From positions 23,276 to 87,275 of the forward strand of contig MGUA01000037.1 in NCBI GenBank assembly GCA_001799735.1: 64,000 nucleotides of DNA, read 5' to 3'. This DNA comes from Elusimicrobia bacterium GWB2_63_22. Its GTDB lineage: Bacteria; Elusimicrobiota; Elusimicrobia; Elusimicrobiales; UBA9959. The translations under genes were made by a program, and so were the position numbers. Each line of letters opens with the position of its first letter. Position 1 is the stretch's first letter. A model generated the notes under the pieces. It was not told the DNA's origin and did not search any database. It saw only the letters and a program-made list of their open reading frames with translations. Shown here piece after piece: positions 50,701-58,112 of the stretch.

Positions 50701-50934
50701 GTCCAGCAGGGAGCTGGTATCGTTGAGCCTGTCGTTGCGCCAGAAGATCAACTGTTCTGTTTTTGCCTGGAGGATGGACGACAGGAGGTCCGCCGCGTCT
50801 TTCTGTATGGCTTTCTGGTAATGGTGGTGGTAGGCCAGGCCGCCGGCCAAAATGCAGACCGTCGCCGCGGCGAAGATGCCGGCCAGGCGCTTCTTTAAAT
50901 CCAGTATTTCTTGTGAAAACCGAGGGTCGTGCAT
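47794..50934 (-). CDS. Membrane-bound multi-PAS/GAF sensor protein without output domain
   Basis: A 1046-residue protein. N-terminal membrane helix (about 17-37), a large periplasmic sensor region (about 40-300, Cache-like), a second helix (about 308-330), then at least three PAS domains ending in DITEQRQ (about 460), DITERKK (about 590) and DITARKL (about 720), a GAF domain (about 745-895) and a last PAS domain ending DITQMKE (about 1020). It stops 20 residues later. No histidine kinase, GGDEF, EAL, methyl-accepting or HTH domain is present. Confidence 0.88.
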   Translation of the reverse strand: MHDPRFSQEILDLKKRLAGIFAAATVCILAGGLAYHHHYQKAIQKDAADLLSSILQAKTEQLIFWRNDRLNDTSSLLDTPVLSIFLNRLAAAPDDKELRASMLARLDRYLKHNRYRSALLARPDGRIIVATAKAEKRLAPQTLDLIKKAAGSGRTELGDFYLDQSGKPRLDIAAKAAEGNGNKLFLVLEISPEDYLYPLIQKWPTVTGSGEITLSRREGDYAVSLAGMRHAKEPPLKFRRQLSEKHLPAVRALLGEAGVFLCRDYRGEKVLAALGIVPETGWAIVVKLDWAEIMAKAGNISALVLLLTVSLLLGAGGWAYLLFRVQAGKYSRAIEVATTGLRESEQIFDNFMKHSPIYVFFKDQEIRALRLSQNYETMLGRPLKDLLGRTMDDLFPSELARSMIADDKRIIKEGKQVVVQENFNGHTYRTFKFPIQLEGRPRYLAGYTIDITEQRQAAEKLEAAAREWEATFSAIDDVIWTLDAEHRIIRANKATGKVFPHDAAMVQGRHCWEIVHGTAAPIPECPVLKAKKSMRRETLEYNLRDKTFEVVVDPIPGPDGEYAGAVHILRDITERKKNEETLRASEERYEQLFEGMEEGFATHEIICDAQGRPSDYKFLDVNPAFERLTGMKRADLLGRRVLEVLPQTEKVWIETYGRVALTGEPVHFENYSAGLGKWYEVSAFRPREGQFAVSFYDITARKLAQLELEKASEELRRTQKDLIKNLRLYTVLAEINQAAAQIKDRQKLFERLCAVAVQAGGVRMAWIGYPDKDTGRVLPLCSAGETGEFLDSLRVPINDAPGFKSPTGEAARTGRIAVCRDVAADPYMAPWRDKSVKMGYRSCAAVPLVESDKVSAILNLYSADLDFFSQEEVSLLSEIKADISLALDAISGEAGRNAAQAALERTASHLTQVMEAMPVILFTLRYVNGRFITQWVSGNSKNVTGHDQEEMLAPGWFENAVHPQDKDRVLEEKKQIFKKLSMVQDFRVKKKDGSGYVWVHSQLRTAPGTTDQVTGSWVDITQMKESEIRLRELLNGCETKGPEEKP

Positions 50935-50967
50935 CTGCCCCCCCTATGAAAATTCCCCGGACACAAA

Positions 50968-50990
50968 GATTTTTTACGAAGTAAAAAATC
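50968..50990 (-). terminator. Terminator-like AT-rich hairpin after tRNA-Ser
   Basis: GATTTTTTAC and GTAAAAAATC form an inverted repeat with a three-base loop. It lies directly after tRNA-Ser on the minus strand, at the very edge of the tRNA. Confidence 0.6.
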
Positions 50991-51079
50991 GGAGAGGAAG
51001 GGATTCGAACCCTTGATACGGGTTTACCCCGTATGCCGGTTTAGCAAACCGGTGCCTTCAACCACTCGGCCACCTCTCC
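50990..51079 (-). tRNA. tRNA-Ser(GCT)
   Basis: A class II cloverleaf on the minus strand: acceptor GGAGAGG/CCTCTCC, D-arm GGCCGAGTGGTTGAAGGC, anticodon loop TTGCTAA (GCT), a long variable arm (ATACGGG/CCCGTAT) and T-arm AAGGGTTCGAATCCCTT. Discriminator G. CCA is not encoded. Confidence 0.97.
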
Positions 51080-51139
51080 ATCGTTGTACTGACGCGCCGG
51101 TAACCCAAAACCGGCAGACTTATTATATAAAAAATCAGG

Positions 51140-52084
51140 TCAACTGAATGTCTTTTTTATGCCTTCCTCGAGGGGGGTCCAGGCCCCGGCCCCGGCCGTT
51201 TTTTCCCAGAGACCGGGCGAAGCCGTCCAGTTGGGCGCCGAGGCTTCCCTGGCCTTGTCCCGGTTCATGGCGGGTTCGGCCCCGGTGACGGCCGTCACCG
51301 TTTCGTAAAACCAGCCTACGGCGTAGACGGCCCAGGGTGGCAGCGAGACCATCAGGGGCATCTTGACGCCCATGCCCGCCGCCAGCAGGGCGATGAATTC
51401 CCGCCAGGCGTAATCGCGGCCTTCGCAGACGTAGAAGGTGCCGCCGTCGAACTTTTCGCTTTCCAGGGCGGCGATGATAGCCAGCACCAGGTCGTCGAGG
51501 TAGACGAAGCTGAACCTGCCGCCGGCCGAGCCCGCGTTGACCATGACCCCCCTGCGCACCCACTCCGCGATCTTGGAGAAGCCGAAGTCTTTTTTGCCGT
51601 AGACGATGGGCGGGCGCAGGATCACATGGGCGCCGCCGGAGAAATTCTTTGCCGCCCGCTCCCCCTCCAGCTTGCTCAGGCCGTAGCCCGAAACGGGGGC
51701 GTCCGGGTCCGCCTCCGTCCTGGGGACCCGGCCGGCGGGGCCGCCCGCCGCGAGGCTGGAGATATAAACTATTTTTTTAAGCGCGGGCTCGGCGTTGGCC
51801 GCGGCCACCAGGTTGGCGGTGCCGCCGGCGTTGGCCTTAAGGAAAGCTTCCCTGGAGCGGCAGAAAAGCGCGGCGGCCAGATGCACGGCCGCGTCCGCGC
51901 CGGCGAGCGCCCGCCTGAGGCTTTCCGGGTCGGCAAAATCCGCCACGGCGTAGGCCGCCCCGGGCAGCGGGTCCGCCGGGGGCCGCCGCGAGAGGATCCT
52001 TACCCCGTAGCCTTTGGCCAGCAGCGCGCGCGCCAGCGCCTTGCCCACGAACCCTGTTCCCCCGGTGACGGCTATGGTTTTCAT
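51140..52084 (-). CDS. NAD-dependent epimerase/dehydratase (extended SDR)
   Basis: A 314-residue SDR protein with the nucleotide-binding VTGGTGFVGKALARALLAKG, an acidic SRRP loop, HLAAAL, the catalytic-type serine (VYISSLAAGG) and YGLSK (Y-x3-K). Extended SDRs of this type act on sugar nucleotides or sterol/carotenoid-like substrates. No context fixes the substrate. It follows the small membrane-protein pair on the same strand by one base. Confidence 0.86.
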   Translation of the reverse strand: MKTIAVTGGTGFVGKALARALLAKGYGVRILSRRPPADPLPGAAYAVADFADPESLRRALAGADAAVHLAAALFCRSREAFLKANAGGTANLVAAANAEPALKKIVYISSLAAGGPAGRVPRTEADPDAPVSGYGLSKLEGERAAKNFSGGAHVILRPPIVYGKKDFGFSKIAEWVRRGVMVNAGSAGGRFSFVYLDDLVLAIIAALESEKFDGGTFYVCEGRDYAWREFIALLAAGMGVKMPLMVSLPPWAVYAVGWFYETVTAVTGAEPAMNRDKAREASAPNWTASPGLWEKTAGAGAWTPLEEGIKKTFS

Positions 52085-52085
52085 C

Positions 52086-52505
52086 TTAATCTTCTTTAAG
52101 CTTCTTTACGGCTTTGCCCAACTGCGCGTCTATGCCTTTTATGCTGCCGGCCACTTCCTTGTTGAGGTTGACGCCGAAGCGGAGCATGCCGGCATTTATG
52201 GTGTCGCGGTCCGGGTAGCGGCCTTTCTGTATCTTCTCCAGCACGCTGGTCTTGTCGTACTGCGGCATGGTGGCGGCGATGGCCAGGGCCATGAGGGCGA
52301 AGGCGGCCAGGTTGACGGCCAGGCCCGCGAGGCCGCTGACCAGCCTGAGCAGCTTGGTGCTGGTGTTGATGAACAGGATGAAGACCGTCCACAGCAGAAG
52401 AGAGATCCAGAGGTAGTACGTGCCGAAGGAGCCCGTTTCCGGGTAGGCGGCGTAGAACGCCACATGCACCAGCCCCACGGCGATTATTTTCAGGATCAAT
52501 ATCAT
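52086..52505 (-). CDS. Small membrane protein, paralogue of the neighbour
   Basis: A 139-residue protein with about three hydrophobic segments followed by a soluble C-terminus (KGRYPDRDTINAGMLRFGVNLN, then a helical tail ending KLKED). The YPDR...GxLRxG(V/I)NL motif is shared with the preceding gene, so they are diverged tandem duplicates. It overlaps the upstream gene's stop by four bases (ATGA). Function unknown. Confidence 0.72.
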   Translation of the reverse strand: MILILKIIAVGLVHVAFYAAYPETGSFGTYYLWISLLLWTVFILFINTSTKLLRLVSGLAGLAVNLAAFALMALAIAATMPQYDKTSVLEKIQKGRYPDRDTINAGMLRFGVNLNKEVAGSIKGIDAQLGKAVKKLKED

Positions 52506-52873
52506 ATTTCCTCCGCTTCCGGCGACTGCGGCGGCCGCAGCGACGGGAGGTTAATGCCCAGCCGCAGCAGGCCCAGGTAGACGGCCCGCCTGTCCGGGTA
52601 TTTTCCGTCGGAAAACTTGCTCAGGGCCGGGACCTTGTCGGCCTGCGGCAGGAAGGAGAGCCCGGAGAAGGCGCAGACCAGGGCGAAGATAAGCGAGATG
52701 ACGACCTTGGGCCAGGCGCTGAAACGGGCTACCGAGTTGCCCAGCAGGATGGCGAAGGCCGTCCAGACCACGGCCGAGATATACAGGAAGGTAAATCCCA
52801 TGGTGCCGCTCATCGGGTAGGAGACGAAGACGGCGAGGTTGACCAGCAGGGCGGCCGCTATCAGTATGGCCAT
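52502..52873 (-). CDS. Small membrane protein, tandem paralogue
   Basis: A 123-residue protein with about three hydrophobic segments and a C-terminal DGKYPDRRAVYLGLLRLGINLPS motif shared with the next gene. It follows the TonB-like gene by four bases, so it belongs to the tolQ-tolR-tonB run. Function unknown; a role in that envelope system is a guess from position. Confidence 0.72.
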   Translation of the reverse strand: MAILIAAALLVNLAVFVSYPMSGTMGFTFLYISAVVWTAFAILLGNSVARFSAWPKVVISLIFALVCAFSGLSFLPQADKVPALSKFSDGKYPDRRAVYLGLLRLGINLPSLRPPQSPEAEEI

Positions 52874-52877
52874 AGTT

Positions 52878-53531
52878 CTAATCCATCGCCTTGAACTCTA
52901 CGTGGACGGTGAGCTTGTCCTCGTAAAAATCGTCCGGCAGCCGGGGAAAAGGCGCCGCGCTCTCCACCGAGGTTTCGGCCGCGTAATCGAACAGCCTGTT
53001 GCCGGCGGATTTCTCCACCGCTATGCCTTTTACCGCGCCGGAGCGGGTGATGGTGAAGCGCACGGTGCAGCGCAGGGCGCCGCCGGAAGGCATCTTGCCG
53101 GTCCAGGCGTTCCAGAGCGCTTCGCGGACCTGGCTGATATACCACGGGTACGGGAAATTGGCGGAGTCGGTTATCAGCGGCGTGCCGTTCTCGCCGGCCG
53201 CGCCGTTGTCGGCGGCGGTTTTCTCCTCGTCGAAAAGCTTGGCGCTGCCTGACAGCACGCTGGGCTTGGGCAGGGCGCCCTGGGAAAAATCGTCCTCGTC
53301 GGCGGGCTTGGGCGCGGCCGCGGGCGCGTTTTTTGTCCGGGGGGCCGGCGCCGCCTTGGGGGCGCCTTCGGCCGCGGCGGCTTTCTGCATGGTGACGATC
53401 TTGGAGGGGCCTATGAAATCTATGTAGTAAGCCTGGGGGGTCCTCGGCTGCAGGACGTTGCGGGAAAAGAAAAAAAGCGCCGCCAGAAGCAGGAAGTGCG
53501 CGGAGGAAGAATATATCAGGTAGGAACGCAT
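52878..53531 (-). CDS. TonB/TolA-like energy transducer
   Basis: A 217-residue protein with an N-terminal membrane anchor (YLIYSSSAHFLLLAALFFF), a long Pro/Ala linker (about 50-120) and a C-terminal TonB-like domain (about 135-217; YISQVREALWNAWTGKMPSGGALRCTVRFTITRSGAVKGIAVEKSAGNRLFDYAAE). It should couple inner-membrane proton-driven motors to the outer membrane. The two genes before it encode TolQ/ExbB and TolR/ExbD homologues. Tol or TonB function cannot be told apart here. Confidence 0.87.
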   Translation of the reverse strand: MRSYLIYSSSAHFLLLAALFFFSRNVLQPRTPQAYYIDFIGPSKIVTMQKAAAAEGAPKAAPAPRTKNAPAAAPKPADEDDFSQGALPKPSVLSGSAKLFDEEKTAADNGAAGENGTPLITDSANFPYPWYISQVREALWNAWTGKMPSGGALRCTVRFTITRSGAVKGIAVEKSAGNRLFDYAAETSVESAAPFPRLPDDFYEDKLTVHVEFKAMD

Positions 53532-53545
53532 CTGGGGTGTCCCGG

Positions 53546-53953
53546 TCAGTTCTCGGGTTTGACCGCTATGCCTATCTTGCCGGCGCCAAGTTTCTTGGCG
53601 ATGTCCAGCACCGTCACTACTTTCTCCACGGCTACCGACTTGTCGGCCTCTACGAGGACGGTTTTCTTGTAGGACTTCGCGAAGCGCAGGATCAGCTCTT
53701 TCTCCAGCCGCTGGAACTTGACTTTCTTGCCGTCCACGGCAATCTCGCCGTTGGCGGCTATCTGCACCTTGAGGACTTCCTCGTCGGCGCCCTTGGTGCC
53801 GGTGGCCGCTTTGGGCAGGTTCACCTGGATCTGGGACTGCACCAGGAAGGGCGTGATCACCATGAAGATGATGAGCAGGATGAGCGAAACGTCGATCAGC
53901 GGGATCATGTTGATCTCCGCGAAAATGCCGCTTTTTTTGGTGTGTACGCGCAT
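53546..53953 (-). CDS. TolR/ExbD family protein
   Basis: A 135-residue protein with one membrane helix near the N-terminus containing the conserved aspartate (INMIPLIDVSLILLIIFMV) and a periplasmic C-terminal domain. The aspartate is the proton-path residue of ExbD and TolR. It follows tolQ-like by zero bases and forms a motor complex with it. Confidence 0.93.
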   Translation of the reverse strand: MRVHTKKSGIFAEINMIPLIDVSLILLIIFMVITPFLVQSQIQVNLPKAATGTKGADEEVLKVQIAANGEIAVDGKKVKFQRLEKELILRFAKSYKKTVLVEADKSVAVEKVVTVLDIAKKLGAGKIGIAVKPEN

Positions 53954-54583
53954 TTAAACCACTCCGCTGAATTCCCGGGAGGCGGACTTGTCTATGACTT
54001 GCTCGGCGACCCAGTTCATCTCGCTGGAGAAGTCGTTGGCTTTATGGACGAAATAGTTATAGGCCACTATGGCCGGCACGGCCACGAACAGGCCTGCCGC
54101 GGTGTTGACCAGCGCTTCGGCGATGCCCATGGCGACCACCGAAGGCCCGGCCCCGGCGTACATGGAAAGGTCCTTGAAGGCGCGGATGACGCCTATCACC
54201 GTGCCGAACAGGCCGATGAAAGGGGCGATGCTGCCGATGGTGGCGATGGCCGTCAGGCTCTTGCTGAGCCGTGAAACGTGCCATTCCACGGCCTTCTCGG
54301 CCAGCTCGCGCTTCTCGAGCGGGGTGCCGTAATGCGCCATGACTTTCTGCACTATGTCCCCGGCGGGGGTCCTGGCCTTGGCGCAGAGCTCGGTGATCTG
54401 CTTCATCTCGCCGGCCCTGAGCAGGGCGTAGATCTTGTGGATCAGGTCGTCCATGCCCTTGAAGGTCTTCTGGTAGACGGTCCAGCGTTCCCAGATGAGG
54501 GCTATGGAGTAGATCGACAGGGCCGCCAGGACAAAAAGTACGGGGCCGCCGGCGATTATAAGCTGTTTGAAAGTGATGTTCAT
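53954..54583 (-). CDS. TolQ/ExbB/MotA family proton-channel protein
   Basis: A 209-residue inner-membrane protein with three helices. The N-terminal helix is LIIAGGPVLFVLAALSIYSIALIWERW, and the helix pair with IGSIAPFIGLFGTVIGVIRAF and GIAEALVNTAAGLFVAVPAIVAYNYF is the family signature. It starts the tolQ-tolR-tonB run. TATAAT near 54620 and AGGAG before the ATG give a conventional leader. Confidence 0.94.
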   Translation of the reverse strand: MNITFKQLIIAGGPVLFVLAALSIYSIALIWERWTVYQKTFKGMDDLIHKIYALLRAGEMKQITELCAKARTPAGDIVQKVMAHYGTPLEKRELAEKAVEWHVSRLSKSLTAIATIGSIAPFIGLFGTVIGVIRAFKDLSMYAGAGPSVVAMGIAEALVNTAAGLFVAVPAIVAYNYFVHKANDFSSEMNWVAEQVIDKSASREFSGVV

Positions 54584-54696
54584 CGCTGTTTCTCCTGCTC
54601 TTTATATAGGGAAATTATAGCAATTCACGCGGGAGGAATGGGGCATGACGGCAGGCCGGCCCGGGGGGCGGAGCCGGCCGGCGGGGCCTGCTGTTT

Positions 54697-55725
54697 TCAG
54701 GCTTTTTTGAAGGCGAATTTTACGCGGGCTTCCAGGTTCTCGAAATAGCCGCTGAGCAGCTTGAGCTTGGAGCTGACCACCCCGTAGAGCTCTTCCTGCT
54801 CGCGGGACTTCAGCTCGTCGCTGGCTTCGAATTCCCTTAGGCGGTTGACCGCGTCGAAAAGTTCCTCGCGGATCTTGGCGAGTTCCTGGTCGCGCCATTT
54901 TAGTTCGGCGCGCAGGGTGCCTATCTCCTCGCAGAACTTGCGGCTGGATTCCTCGGCGTCGCGGCGCTCGTCGAACATGATGCTCTGGAACTCCTCGTTC
55001 TTGCCCACCAGCGAAGCTATGTTGTCGCTGTAGGAGCGGGTGACCATGTCCTTCTCTTCCAGCTGGCTCTTGAGTTCCCGGATCTGGTTTTCCAGCGCGT
55101 CCACGCTTTCCGCGTGGGCGAGCTCGGCCTTCTGCAGGGCGGCGCGGCCGTTCTCCGCGGCCTGGTGCGCCAGTTCCTTGAGGTGTATTATCTCGGAGGT
55201 CTTTTCGGAAAGGGCCTGGGTGGCTTCGGAGAGCTTTTCTTCCGCGCGTTTCTTGAGGGTCTTGTAGAGGCTTTCCCACGAGGGATGCTCGGGGCGGATG
55301 TTCTGGGCGTTCTCGATGGAGCGCTTGAGCTTCTCGGTGAGGGCCCGGATGTCCCCCTCTTTCTTTTTCAGGGCTTCCTCAAAATTGTGTTTTTCGGCGT
55401 TGTAGGATTTGCGCAGCTCCTTGACTTCGCGCTCGAGGGAGGCGTTCTTGGTGATGGCTTTCTCGAGGAGCGAGCGGGAGGCGGTCTCTTCGGCGGCCTG
55501 CACGGTCATGGGCGGGCGGGGCTTGACGGGCGCCCCGGGCGCGACCTCGAGCAGCAGCTGGAAGGCGGGCTCTATGGCCGCTTCGCGCCACTGGCCGAGG
55601 GACCGCTCGGGGCAGACCAGGGTGGAACGGTTGAAGCCGGCCTGCGAGGCCGCTTCCCTGGGCGTGAAAGGCCCGCGTATGGCCTTTTTCATGTAAGCGT
55701 AATACCGCAAAATCGGTTCTGTCAT
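54697..55725 (-). CDS. Coiled-coil protein with N-terminal GYF_2-like domain
   Basis: A 342-residue protein. Residues about 1-60 (YYAYMKKAIRGPFTPREAASQAGFNRSTLVCPE) resemble the GYF_2 domain (PF14237), a small fold that binds proline-rich or membrane partners. Residues about 80-330 form a nearly unbroken heptad-rich coiled coil (LEREVKELRKSYN, LENQIRELKSQLEEK). A scaffold or cytoskeleton-like role is likely. No partner is obvious nearby. Confidence 0.75.
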   Translation of the reverse strand: MTEPILRYYAYMKKAIRGPFTPREAASQAGFNRSTLVCPERSLGQWREAAIEPAFQLLLEVAPGAPVKPRPPMTVQAAEETASRSLLEKAITKNASLEREVKELRKSYNAEKHNFEEALKKKEGDIRALTEKLKRSIENAQNIRPEHPSWESLYKTLKKRAEEKLSEATQALSEKTSEIIHLKELAHQAAENGRAALQKAELAHAESVDALENQIRELKSQLEEKDMVTRSYSDNIASLVGKNEEFQSIMFDERRDAEESSRKFCEEIGTLRAELKWRDQELAKIREELFDAVNRLREFEASDELKSREQEELYGVVSSKLKLLSGYFENLEARVKFAFKKA

Positions 55726-55794
55726 GATTAAATCTTAACAAAGGGGTGTTACAAAGAGGTTACAGATTAAAATAATCCGGGCCCCTGCGGGTTT

Positions 55795-56859
55795 CTAGCG
55801 GGAGAGGGTTTTGGCTATGTTGGCGCGGGTGACGGGGCTGATGACGCCCTTTTCGGTGATGAGGCCGGTGATGAGCGGCGCGGGAGTGACGTCGAAGGCG
55901 GGGTGCCGCACCCTTACCCCCCTCGGGGCAATGCGGTTGCCTTTGATGAAGGTGACTTCTTCGGTTGAGCGCTCTTCGATTATTATCGCGTCGCCGTCGC
56001 GCGCCTTCAAGTCTATCGTGGGGACGGGCGCCGCCACGTAGAAAGGGATCTTGTGGTATTTGGCCAGCACGGCCAGGGCGTAGGTGCCGATCTTGTTGGC
56101 CGTGTCGCCGTTGGAGGCTATGCGGTCGGCGCCCACCACTATGGCGTTCACGCCGCAGGTCTTTATGATGTGGGCGGCCATGTTGTCGGTGATAAGCTCC
56201 GACGGCACGCTCTCGCGCATCAGTTCCCAGATGGTCAGGCGGGCGCCCTGCAGGTAGGGGCGCGTTTCGCAGGAGTAGGCGCGAGCCACTTTGCCGGCTT
56301 TGTGGCCCGCGGTGATTACGCCTACGGCGGTGCCGATGCCCATGGTGGCCAAGGCCCCGGCGTTGCAGTGGGTCATGATCACGCAACCCTTAGGGAGCAG
56401 TCTGGCGCCGAAGCGGCCCATGGCCTCGCAGGCGGCTTCGTCTTCCGAAGTTACCAGGCGGGCCTCGCGGTCCAGCATTTCAAAAAGTTTGTTTCTATCG
56501 GCGGAGGAGAAGGCCGCCGGGTGCGCGCTGGCGAAGGCCAGGGCCTTGCCCAGCATGCGGTCGGCCGCGTAGAACAGCGCCACCGCCGTAGGGCGGGCGG
56601 CTTTAAGCAGGTCCGCCGTCTTTGCGGCGGTTCGCGCAAGTTCAGGGCCGGAGCCGGGGCGCAGGCGGCGCAGTTCCAGCGCGAAGCCGAACGCCGCGGC
56701 GCAGCCTATGAGCGGCGCCCCGCGCAGCGCCATATCGCGGGTGGCCTTGGCGGTGCCGGCGGCGTCGCGCACCGGCAGGTAGACTATCCTGTCGGGCAGC
56801 AGGCGCTGGTCCAGTACCTTCATGAGGCCTTTGCGGAATATGAGGCGGGGCGGTATCAT
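55795..56859 (-). CDS. mtnA: S-methyl-5-thioribose-1-phosphate isomerase
   Basis: A 354-residue methionine-salvage enzyme. The N-terminus KVLDQRLLPDRIVYL is family-typical, with RGAPLIGCAAAFG, the catalytic cysteine in MTHCNAGALATMGIGTAVG, and the aspartate in VGADRIASNGDTANKIGTY. An N-terminal segment before KVLDQ matches other family members, so I kept the ATG at 56859 rather than 56823. No other methionine-salvage gene is in the window. Confidence 0.93.
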   Translation of the reverse strand: MIPPRLIFRKGLMKVLDQRLLPDRIVYLPVRDAAGTAKATRDMALRGAPLIGCAAAFGFALELRRLRPGSGPELARTAAKTADLLKAARPTAVALFYAADRMLGKALAFASAHPAAFSSADRNKLFEMLDREARLVTSEDEAACEAMGRFGARLLPKGCVIMTHCNAGALATMGIGTAVGVITAGHKAGKVARAYSCETRPYLQGARLTIWELMRESVPSELITDNMAAHIIKTCGVNAIVVGADRIASNGDTANKIGTYALAVLAKYHKIPFYVAAPVPTIDLKARDGDAIIIEERSTEEVTFIKGNRIAPRGVRVRHPAFDVTPAPLITGLITEKGVISPVTRANIAKTLSR

Positions 56860-56938
56860 GGTTTGGATCTGTGTGGGCGGGCCGGGAAGACAGGAGCCGC
56901 GGTCATTTCCGCGGCTCCCGGTCCCTGGCTCTCGGACT

Positions 56939-57202
56939 TTATGGTATCGAGTCCAGCAGGTTCTTCAGCTCTTCTTCGGTCTTGCCGGTTATTTCCACGG
57001 TTTTTTCGCGGCCCTTGGCGCCGCGGATGATGTTCACCATGCGGGACGGGACCTCGAAGAACTCCGACAGATAATCCCTGAGCAGCAGGTTTATCTTCAG
57101 ATCGGCGGCGGCGGCGCAGATCTTCACGCGCAGCACGCTGCCTATGCGTGAAACCACTTCGTTGTCTTCACAGTTGGGTATAACTCTGACTTTTACTATC
57201 AT
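56939..57202 (-). CDS. DUF167 (YggU-like) protein
   Basis: An 87-residue protein of the DUF167/YggU family (IVKVRVIPNCEDNEVV..., NIIRGAKGREKTVEITG), which is often next to yggS, as here. The ATG at 57202 follows GGAGGTAGGG; an in-frame ATG at 57217 lies before it. The fold is a small alpha/beta domain of unknown function. Confidence 0.88.
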   Translation of the reverse strand: MIVKVRVIPNCEDNEVVSRIGSVLRVKICAAAADLKINLLLRDYLSEFFEVPSRMVNIIRGAKGREKTVEITGKTEEELKNLLDSIP

Positions 57203-57280
57203 GTTCCCTACCTCCACCCGGTTGCGCGTCCTGTGGGCTGCGCGCTAACGTTCCCCCCGTTGCATGGGGGCTTTCCCGCA

Positions 57281-57988
57281 CTAAGCGAAAAGAGAACTGC
57301 CTATCCGCGGCAGGCTGGAGCCGGCTTCCACGGCCAGCTCGTAATCGCCGCTCATGCCCAGGGACAGCACGCTGTCCGGCCCCGGGAAATCCCTGTCGAA
57401 GATCTTTTTAGCCAGCGCGAAGGCCCCGCGCAGTTCTTCCGGCGAGGCGTCGGCCGGGGCGATGCCCATGTAGCCGCGGGGCTGCAGGTTCTTGAAGCTC
57501 CGCACGGCGGCCAGCAGCTCGCCCGCCCCTTCGGGGCTTACGCCGGACTGGGTGGGCGAAGTGTTGAGCTTGAGCTGCAGCATGACGGGCAGTATCTTGC
57601 CCGCCGCGGCGGCGTGGCGGTCCAGCTCGGCGGCTATCTTTACGGTGTCTACGGAATCTATCCAGTCGAAGGTCTCTACGGCGGCCTTGGCCTTGTTGGT
57701 CTGCAGGTGGCCGATGAAATGGAGCTGTACCCTGGAGCGCAGCGGCGCCAGGGCGCCGGTGGTCCACTTGGCCTTGGCGTCCTGTACCTTGTTCTCGCCG
57801 GCCGTTTTAAGGGCGCCGGCTTCTATGAGCAGTCTCACGTCTTCGTCCGCGGCGTACTTGGTGACGGCGAGGACGCGCACCTCGGCCGGGTTCCTGGAAA
57901 TCCTGGCGCAGGCCGCGGCAATACGGCTGTTTATGATCTGAAAATTTGAAAGAAGCGCGCCCTTGCGTGTGATTTCAGCAGTTGGCAT
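57281..57988 (-). CDS. YggS family PLP-binding protein
   Basis: A 235-residue TIM-barrel PLP protein that helps vitamin B6 homeostasis. The cofactor lysine is in VLAVTKYAADEDV, with FIGHLQTNKAK, GVSPEGAGELL and SLGMSGDYELAVEAGSSLPRIGSSLF (family signature SMGMSxD...G). It sits upstream of DUF167, the usual pairing near division genes. A TAGAAT box (58008-58003) lies 15 bases before the ATG. Confidence 0.94.
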   Translation of the reverse strand: MPTAEITRKGALLSNFQIINSRIAAACARISRNPAEVRVLAVTKYAADEDVRLLIEAGALKTAGENKVQDAKAKWTTGALAPLRSRVQLHFIGHLQTNKAKAAVETFDWIDSVDTVKIAAELDRHAAAAGKILPVMLQLKLNTSPTQSGVSPEGAGELLAAVRSFKNLQPRGYMGIAPADASPEELRGAFALAKKIFDRDFPGPDSVLSLGMSGDYELAVEAGSSLPRIGSSLFA

Positions 57989-58100
57989 GGTTGGGATACC
58001 TATATTCTAGCAAAAAATGGCGGTTTCCCATAGGGAAAACGGGCCGGGGGCTGTCCGGGAGGGGCCGTTGGGCCGCTTTTAAGGCCCCTCCCGGCCGTGC

Positions 58101-58106
58101 TATTAT
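58101..58106 (+). promoter_or_regulatory. -10-like box (TATTAT) of the MFS gene; probable leaderless start
   Basis: TATTAT lies six bases before the ATG at 58113, with no Shine-Dalgarno in between. Confidence 0.45.
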
Positions 58107-58112
58107 ATAGGT

